Source of the DNA: Ophiura sarsii
Lineage: Eukaryota; Echinodermata; Ophiuroidea; Amphilepidida; Ophiuridae
Reading direction: 5' to 3'
Length of the DNA: 64,000 nucleotides
Assembly (NCBI GenBank): GCA_035610835.1
Contig: CM069457.1
Span: forward strand, 22,872,658 to 22,936,657
Shown piece after piece: positions 57,272 through 64,000 of this stretch; the first letter of the stretch is position 1; each line of letters opens with the position of its first letter. The position numbers and the translations under genes are program-made. The notes under the pieces were generated by a model. That model did no database searches. It saw only the letters and a list, made by a program, of their open reading frames with translations, and was not told the origin of the DNA.

Positions 57272-57564
57272 CAGGGCCGTAAGACACTTTTTTAAAAGGG
57301 GGGAGTTTTCAAAAAAAATCACCGGAAGATTTTTGTGAGTCAAATATGCGCGGGTAGCGCGCGAAAATTTTCGAATTTGCACCTATTTTTTGCACGATCG
57401 AGGTACATTTTGGCTCTAAACAAGCTTGTAGCAAAGAATATTGCATTTTTGGAAGACCAATGCGCGCGTAGCGCGCGAAATTTTTTCATCTGTGTACAAA
57501 TTTTCCGGGGAAGATTTTCAAAGGGGGGCGATCGCCACCATCGCCCCCCCTTCTTACGGGCCTG
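57272..57564. mobile_element. hAT-like MITE with AGTAC duplication and GCGCGC motifs
   Basis: Begins CAGGGCCGTAAGAC, ends TCTTACGGGCCTG, with AGTAC on both sides (57267-57271, 57565-57569), a 5-bp duplication reported for some hAT subfamilies. Two copies of the GCGCGCGTAGCGCGCGAAA palindrome (about 57350, 57461) and the body match the element at 53622-54007 in reverse orientation. Removing it restores the LINE frame exactly. Confidence 0.85.
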
Positions 57565-58221
57565 AGTACGCTGATTTGGATTGTTATTGGTACAGTTATT
57601 ACGTGGAAATTTCGTTTGGATTTCGTTGCGAACAAACTGGATTCTTGATTTAATTATATCAAGAAGTGTGTCCTTTGATGAACTAGGATCTGGCCTGCTG
57701 TAGTCGAGGATGGGATATTTGCTAAGAATACGACATGAGAATCTGAGAAATGATATGCTGAATTCGGAACCATTTGGTTTTGATCGTTGAAATTCACCAC
57801 CATCAAAGAAGATACTTGTTAGTAATCCAATCAGATTCCACCATTTCCGGGGATCCGGGTGAGTATAATTCAAGTCCTTACCATGCACTGAATCTGCTAG
57901 ATCCGATCTAAATTTAGATTCAACTGTTTCAAAGTCCTCCCATCCGTCATTGGATAGGGGTGCTGGGCGGCCATATTGCCCAACGAGTTGATCCCTTATG
58001 GCTTCCGGGGTCTCACGATTAGCTTGTGGTATATCCCGTTTGATTCTCCCTGATCTCATTGCATCCTTGTACGCCGTCTTTATGTTCCTCTCCATCTCCA
58101 TATAAGCACTAACGTTTACCAGGGTAGTCACCAGGGATGCTGATGCCAAGATGCAGATGCAGATCCAATTTTTCATGGATTTTCGGGCGGATCTCGTAAC
58201 ATCGACCACTCCCAACGCCAT
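57565..58221 (-). pseudogene. LINE (restriction-like endonuclease type): N-terminal region
   Basis: Open from ATG 58221. A hydrophobic stretch (ICICILASASLVTTLVNV) follows a basic start, then a hydrophilic region with LVGQYGRPAPLSNDGWEDFE and DPRKWWNLIGLLTSIFFDGG. I see no zinc finger or Myb motif, which R2-like elements usually carry here. The frame continues into the RT part after the hAT-like insert is skipped, so it belongs to the same ORF. The hydrophobic stretch is odd for a nuclear protein and may mean the start is elsewhere. Confidence 0.65.
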
Positions 58222-58285
58222 CTTGACATACATACATACACACCTACATACAACATAAGACAAATTATATAAACAATTAAACAAT

Positions 58286-58370
58286 TTCGACGGGGATCGA
58301 ACCCGTGTTTCTCGATTGCCAGTGACATATGCAACATACGCACGCCACAGAGATCGACGAGTGTATCTGT
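58286..58370 (-). tRNA. tRNA-like sequence (T arm / B box), probably degenerate
   Basis: On the minus strand ACACGGGTTCGATCCCCGT forms a canonical T arm with B-box sequence GGTTCGATCCC. Upstream lie GTGGCGTGCGTATG, a weak A-box candidate, and a region long enough for a variable arm. A matching acceptor stem was not found. It ends about 65 bases before the LINE start codon, so it may be a tRNA-derived promoter or the target site of the LINE. Confidence 0.4.
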
Positions 58371-58803
58371 GATAGTTTTATTATTTAACCATTGATCCAT
58401 TTATTTCAGCGAACGGATTTTTATCGTGACATTTTGCCATTTTATACCATATTTCTATGTTACTCTCGCACTAAATGTGTTTGTAATGTGATTATAGTCC
58501 ATATTTTTGAATGAACGGTAACACACTTTTTTACAACGACTTTCATTGCTCGACTGGACGTGGTATGACATTGCATTATTCATGTTATTTAAATCAACGC
58601 TTGACGTAGCGACTGACGAAACATTTTTATGATCTACGGAACACCATTCGTGTCAATAAGATTGATGTTTGATACATGTACACACATTTGACGCATGCGA
58701 CAATTAATTTTTAAGGGGACGATGCTGATTAATGTGGATATTTACATTCCTAGTTACTATTATGGTGTTACTCGCCAGATTTGCACTCAGAATTACATCG
58801 TTA

Positions 58804-59297
58804 GGGAAGACATCAAAACTCGACCGCCCGTTGACCGCCGGTTACGTTCGGTTCCGCCCGGTTCTTTCAGGTCAACTGTTTTACTGGTATATGAATATTC
58901 ACGCATGCAACACTGAACAACCGCCGGTTGACTTAATGCCGTAACCGGACCAATTTACATTATCAATCTGTTACTTTGCGGTCATAATAGCGCACCCTTG
59001 GCTTTCGGTATTGATTTTAAAAAGTTAATTGAGCTATAAACAAATTGAAAAAGCCAACCCCAGCGGAAATCAATAGCTGTATTGTACTGGTTGTCAACTG
59101 AGACTTGAGAGCCCATTACTTCAAGATTTTTTTGCTAACGGGTGTGACGAGGCACTATCAACCGGTCGTGTTCACCAGAGTGTAACTATTTGACCTCATT
59201 ATGTGTGTATATTATAACAGACGACACGTTTTGTGAGAACCGGGCGGAACCGGCCGTAACCGGCGGTTGCCTGGCGGTCGAGTTTTGACGTGATCCC
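58804..59297. mobile_element. PIF/Harbinger-like MITE with TTA duplication, about 75-bp TIRs
   Basis: Left GGGAAGACATCAAAACTCGA, right the inverted TCGAGTTTTGACGTGATCCC, flanked by TTA (58801-58803, 59298-59300). The inverted match runs on through ACCGCCGGTTACG and GGTTCCGCCCGGTTCT. Non-coding. Confidence 0.88.
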
Positions 59298-59477
59298 TTA
59301 GTAAGTTACGCTACAGTTAGAACATAACTACTAGGGAGGTAGCTTACCTCCCTATTAAGTTACGCCAGTTTGGTGCACTCGGCCGTATACAGTGTTTTTA
59401 TTGATAGTTTTGCACAGAATATTTTGTTTGAATTAAGTTGATAAATGATGTTAATGACTTTCATCATTTATTCACAG

Positions 59478-59578
59478 GTCGTTTACAGGATGATGCATAT
59501 CGAACACACCATTATTATTACATTGGACTAAATGACAAAGAAGAAGAAGACACGTTTGTTTGGTCTGACGGGACACAG
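59478..59578 (+). CDS. Host gene exon: central part of a C-type lectin domain (right copy)
   Basis: 101 nt between an acceptor (TTATTCACAG) and a donor (ACACAG|GTAAGA). It encodes GRLQDDAYRTHHYYYIGLND, then KEEEDTFVWSDGTQ. It is the plus-strand paralogue of exon 38613-38713: same length, same phases (1 to 0), with differences clustered at DADQDF against DAYRTH. Flanking intron sequence is also shared, so this is a genomic duplication and not a retrocopy. Confidence 0.9.
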
Positions 59579-61404
59579 GTAAGATTTAACAGTTGTTCAC
59601 CTTCAAAATCCCTCTCATGCGCCCGATTAAACTATGCTACTTATACCATGCCTCTCTTTGCCACAGTATGTATCAGAGTACAATAATTATAGGACATATT
59701 GGTGTTCTTTTTTACTTTGAAAACATGCACTCTCTGGAAGAGGAATGAGGTGGCTTAATTTTGGATGGGGAGGGAAAATTAAACACTATGGACCGTATTT
59801 TCATACTAAACACGGTTTTTAAAACCATGTTTAATTAAACTCGTGTCTAAATTAAAAGCGAGTTTATATTTTAAACGACGTGCTTAACAAAACCCGATCT
59901 TAAACTCCTCAAATCTCGTCCCCAGAGTGGTCGTGTGTCCACTGTATACGGGTATTCAATTTACTGTGGCACAAATGGGTTACAAAAGAATTCCTCACAA
60001 CGCCCGTGTATTGAGACTAAACGACTTGCACATCAGCTTGCATCGGGTGTCGGTTGAGTAATCATTCAAGGCGTACAATTGGTGCGCGAGTTTAGTTATA
60101 CGCGCGTTAAACTACCCCATACCCATCTTTCAGTTATGCACATTCAGTGAGTTAGATGCGTGTTTACGTTAAACAAATATTCGAGTATTACGTTTAGGGG
60201 GCACAGCACTCAATAAGTTTCCCATTTGATTACAAGTAAAATAGGCACAAATCAGCCTCATTTATCTGCTCTTGATACCCATATTTGGTATGTCGGGAAT
60301 GCTTGCAGATCATGCTTTAGATTTTAACTAAATCTTAAAACAATTCCTTCCAATTATATTTTACGATAATGATCATTTAAACAGTCCCACCCCTATTTTC
60401 AGCCCGAGTGTTCAACTCCTGACCGCCTCCGAAAAATCGAAAATCAACATTTCGTAATATCCTAAGCAAAAAACAAGAGATTATCTTTATGCATTTTATT
60501 TCACGCCAAACTAATTCCACAGGACCTCCAATTTATCACAAAATTGGTTTTTGTTTTTGCCGGAACTTACTACCATTTCACAAAACGAGGAGTGATTAGT
60601 GTTGTGCATCTTTTAGTTAAATGACGTGTTTAAAGTCAAAGTTAAAACGTGTGTATAGCTTAAACCACGTGTAAATATGTACGAGAATACGGGCCCATGT
60701 CAGTAAATCAGAATCCTATATTATTATTTTAAATATTTAAATAAATAATTGAATCAGTAAGGTGAAGTAGATGTTGATAGATTTTGTCTGGCAACACTTC
60801 TCTAGACTGTTGCTCGTCTTAAATCGATGTTCGCCAAAGTATTACTCATACCCCCCCCCCCCCCTCCCTGCCCCCCCCCCCCCCCCAAAAAAAAAAGAAA
60901 AGAAGAAGACTCCCAACCCCCAAAACACACAAGCATCGGCAAGAAAGCACTCACCCCCAACAACACCAAGAAATCACAAGAGACATTCTACTTGAAAGAA
61001 TAATAATGTTTGTATTGCAAAATTCATGAGTAAATAGACAATTCGTACACTCGAGAATTTTTTGTTTTTCATGTTTGAGCTTTTTAAAGAAGAATGGCAA
61101 ATGGAAATGAACAATTTACTTTTAAAAAAAAGACTTTCGACATGTAGTATTTTGTATCTTACTTCCATGATAATATTATAGTTGGTCTCGTTTGGTTGAC
61201 CCCGGGGGTCGACCTCGTTTGGTTGCTGATGCCACAGGTCAAATTCCATTGACGTTTCACTAATTGGGTGGTCAAATAACATAGAAGATCTCATATACAT
61301 TGTAGAGAGAATATATCAGACACATGACTTAATATTATTTTAGGTATTTTATATCCTCATTGTGTTTATTCGTCTAACCTATGTTATTCTACATCTATGT
61401 ACAG
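59579..61404 (+). other. Intron of the right lectin gene
   Basis: Homologous in inverted orientation to 37064-38612. Additional C and A runs lie at 60850-60900. No exon seen. Confidence 0.7.
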
Positions 61405-61552
61405 CTTGACGGGTTCACACATTGGGGTCCAAATCAACCGAACAACTACAATGATGAACAAGACTGTGTCGCTTTGGCGCCTAAACAGGAAGGAACATGG
61501 CATGACTTTCGATGTAGTTTTCAACATCCATATATTTGCAAACGCGATAAAG
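61405..61552 (+). CDS. Host gene exon: C-terminal part of a C-type lectin domain (right copy)
   Basis: 148 nt between an acceptor (CATCTATGTACAG) and a donor (AAAG|GTATTA). It encodes LDGFTHWGPNQPNNYNDEQD, CVALAPKQEG, then WHDFRCSFQHPYICKRDK. Compared with the left copy it is one codon shorter in the acidic loop, has QPN where the left copy has QPD, and W-H-D where the left copy has W-H-N. Phase 0 to 1, so the next exon should start in phase 1; an F5/8C exon is expected beyond the window. Confidence 0.9.
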
Positions 61553-63180
61553 GTATTACTTTCGATATCGCCCAAAGGGATGCATTCGCCAACTGCATTT
61601 AATATGTTTGCATTGTGACCACCTTGATATCGAATTTATACATTTGAAAACGTGGTAAAGGTGTTACTATTATCATGGAAGTAAGATACAAAATACTACA
61701 TGTCGAAAGTCTGTTTTTTAAAAGTAAATTGTTCATGTTACAAGCTACCTCGGGCAAACTATAGGGGAATATGGGGGCAACTGGTCCGTGGGCAACTGGT
61801 CCGAAATGAATTCATCTACTGCATTAATTGTTTGTATTTAATTACATCTTGAAAACTTGTTCTGGCACCTAAAGAGGAGTTTAATATGGAATGACATCAG
61901 ATTCAGTGACAGTGAAACCCCGAGTGAAACTAATTCATACATTTGAACACGTGAAAGGTGTTACTAGTATCATGGAAGTACGATACAAAATACTTCATTT
62001 CGACATTTTGGTTTTTTAAAGTAAATCTGTTCATGTTACAAGCTACATTCCTTGATTTATTTATTTCTTTGTTTAAATAGGTCCAGAGAGATTTTCGAGG
62101 TAAATGAAACCTGAAATTATTCTCGTATGTTTAACTCTTTGTATGTAACTCTTGGTTGAAAGAAGAAATCCTCCCATGATTTCTCCCAAGACGTCAATAC
62201 AAATGAAAATACAAGGTATATTAACCGCCTGATGCCAATGGCAGCTTCTACCCCCCCCCCCCCCCCCTCCCACACAAAAAAATAATACCATCCCCACTTC
62301 CCCTTCCCGAGCAGATGTTTTTCTTACAAATTCAATTGTTAAAAAGCTTTAAAAAAGTGAAAAGTTAAATAGCTTTACTGTCAACTTTACAATGGGGATG
62401 AAACTAGCTGCATATAGGATACCTGCAATGGCCTAATTGAATTTTTGCACTATAAAACCTAGCCTGGAAGTAATATCAATCTAGCTCGCCTGTGTTGTAA
62501 CTAGTCATAATTAAGAAGATTTTAACAACTTTTTTTTACTACATACGTCTTCCGAAAAACTGAATGATGCACTGTTCACTATCAGATACACACCATTTTG
62601 ACGTTCCGCATTTTGTACCATTTAACTTACTGATTTTAACGAGCCCAATAACACGTGGGGGCGCTGTTGGCGGTTAAGCTATTGAGTCTCATCATGCATC
62701 GCCGTCAGGCGGTGATGGACGACAACTCAATAGCGGCGTGTAAATCGCTGGTAGGTAGTAGCGTCCTTCGTCTCTGTTGAGAGAGCTCTGCTTGAGCCTG
62801 ATGTGTGCGGCTTCGCGAATTCCTCGGCCAAACCAAGTGGAGTCAGAATCAAGATTTCTTAATGCACCCCAGGATGCTTCACTTTCATCACATGACCACT
62901 GATTTCTGTCACCAGTGTCTACTGGTTCCCATTGACATTACAGTGCAAGGAAATGCTTATAAAGTTGTTAAACGAGGGTCTTTAAGAAAATACGGTTGCA
63001 AGTAATATGATTGATGTGTCTTTAATACAGTTCTCTCTTGATTTTCTTAAAGACCCTATATTTTTAAAAATACAAGTTTTAGTTGGGATTCAACTTCTTT
63101 CATATTTGTGGCAAAATTTACCCTATCTGTACATGTATTACTATGGTAGAGGTCAGACGACCTCCAGCTGTTAATTACTT
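61553..63180. other. Intron or flank without recognised exon
   Basis: Contains a duplicated segment (CGTGGTAAAGGTGTTACTAT at 61650 and CGTGAAAGGTGTTACTAGTA at 61950, both followed by ATCATGGAAGTA(A/C)GATACA), a C run (62250-62267) and nested inverted repeats around 62676-62735 (GCTATTGAGT..ACTCAATAGC enclosing CATCGCCGTCAGGCGGTG). 62974-63057 is a small palindrome with GGGTCTTTAAGAAAAT arms. Confidence 0.5.
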
Positions 63181-63189
63181 TAACACATG

Positions 63190-64000
63190 TGTTGCACTAT
63201 TTCTTGTGGCGATAAGCCCTGCTGGTACTGTAGGGGCGCTAAGCATGATGGGGTACATCAAGAAATCTTCTTTGGTTGTGCCCGGTCCTCGTGATATTTT
63301 CAGCGACGGGGGACGGTTCCCTTTGGTGTTCGGTGGATCTGATGCCAAGGGAGCGTTTGGTCTCGCCAATGTAGGAGGCAGGGCATTGCTAACAAGCAAT
63401 ATGGTACACTGTGCCGCTCGTCTCCTTTTGGTCTATTTTGTCCTTGGGCGAGACTAGGTGCTGCCTGAGGGTGTTCCTGGGTTTAAAGTGGACCCGGACA
63501 CCGCGTTTAGTTAGTATTCTGCGCAGACCTTCCGATACACCTCTGACGTAGGGTAGGGTTACCGTCCCTTTTTCTGCGGACGGAGCATGTTTCTTTGCGT
63601 TTTGGGCGGTTACGTGAATTTGCGATGGCGAAGTGAGACCGCTTGTATCCGCACACACCTAGGACACTGCGAATGCGTTCTAATTCTTCTACCTTGTCCT
63701 CCTGTTCTGTGTTGAGAGTTTTGGCTCGGTGGATGTCCTGATCACCCCGAGTTTGTGTTGATGAGGATGGTGAGAGTCCATAAGTAAGTATTGGTCGGTG
63801 TGTGTGGGTTTACGGTAGATGGTAATTTTAGTTGAGCCATCTTCACGCTGTAAATGTATAGTGTCTAACATAGCGAGTTTACCGTTCTCTTCGCGTTGCA
63901 TGGTGAACTCAATCGACGGTGATATGTTGATGTGTGTGGTGAACTCGTCGATGTATTCCTCGCGAATGACCACAAAAGTATCGTCGATGTATCTGCCCCA
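63190..64000 (-). pseudogene. Penelope-like element fragment: end of RT plus GIY-YIG endonuclease
   Basis: At the window edge the minus strand reads GRYIDDTFVVI, the RT catalytic box, then YIDEFTTHINISPSIEFTMQ, LAMLDTIHLQREDG, ITIYRKPTHTDQYLLMDSHH and HKLGVIRT, a Penelope-type RT palm-to-thumb block. After frame changes near 63730 and 63600 comes GTVYHIAC, one in-frame stop, then CPASYIGETKRSLGIRSTEH, the GIY-YIG nuclease core (YHI..YIGET..R). The RT start is beyond 64000. At least two frameshifts and a stop show it is dead. Open frames on the plus strand here are shadows. Confidence 0.87.

Noticed and set aside
62082..62100. Possible 19-nt micro-exon downstream of the right lectin exon
   Set aside because: It has AG and GT edges, but its phases do not fit the phase-1 end of the lectin exon and a phase-1 start of an F5/8C exon, and no counterpart exists in the left copy.
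63083..63457. 124-codon open frame on the plus strand
   Set aside because: It lies opposite the GIY-YIG part of the Penelope-like element, whose minus-strand translation has clear family motifs.

Overview
The window looks like a repeat-dense intergenic and intronic stretch of an animal nuclear genome. The evidence is host exons with GT..AG introns (C-type lectin and F5/8 type C domains), a tRNA-Asn, non-LTR retrotransposons of several clades, a Penelope-like element, hAT/Harbinger/mariner-like miniature transposons and a Crypton-type tyrosine recombinase. This mixture fits a marine invertebrate, possibly a non-vertebrate deuterostome, but the species cannot be read from the sequence. One 100-base assembly gap lies at 42427-42526. 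There are no bacterial operons, CRISPR arrays or viral genomes.

Left part (about 1-34290). Most of it is the dismembered body of one plus-strand L1/Tx1-like LINE. Its ORF1 is at 6586-7536 (RRM-like region plus three CCHC knuckles). Its ORF2 is scattered in order over 15346-28422 (endonuclease, reverse transcriptase, C-terminal zinc motif), and its A-rich tail is near 34265-34290. At least ten other elements have been inserted into it. Several junctions carry target duplications that let the reading frame be followed across the insert: GTATAACA for a hAT-like element, TTAT for a 1.7-kb element, TTAA for a Kolobok/piggyBac-like element and for a 4.6-kb element carrying an apparently intact two-exon tyrosine recombinase, and CAATAA for a 5.5-kb element with DIRS/Ngaro-type split direct repeats. 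Upstream are a TIR element, a Helitron-like element with 595-bp tandem repeats, and a TIR-bounded element filled with a 101-bp satellite.

Middle part (34290-48780). The first host exons appear on the minus strand: two C-type lectin domain exons (38613-38713, 36913-37063), then an F5/8 type C exon (34334-34647). Their splice phases match. The introns and upstream DNA hold miniature transposons, an irregular minisatellite, an array of small hairpins, an inserted foldback with a hammerhead-like core, and remains of another LINE (45837-47711).

Right part (48780-64000). It contains 1.3-kb tandem repeats, a minus-strand LINE with a restriction-like endonuclease (51328-58221) cut by five insertions, and a tRNA-like T arm just upstream of its ORF. 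A second copy of the two lectin exons follows on the plus strand (59478-59578, 61405-61552); introns as well as exons match the left copy, so this is an inverted segmental duplication giving a divergent pair of lectin genes. The two copies differ in the sugar-binding tripeptide (QPD against QPN). The window ends inside a minus-strand Penelope-like element with RT and GIY-YIG parts.

The host genes contribute about 0.8 kb of visible coding sequence; nearly everything else is transposon layers whose order of arrival can be read from the nesting.
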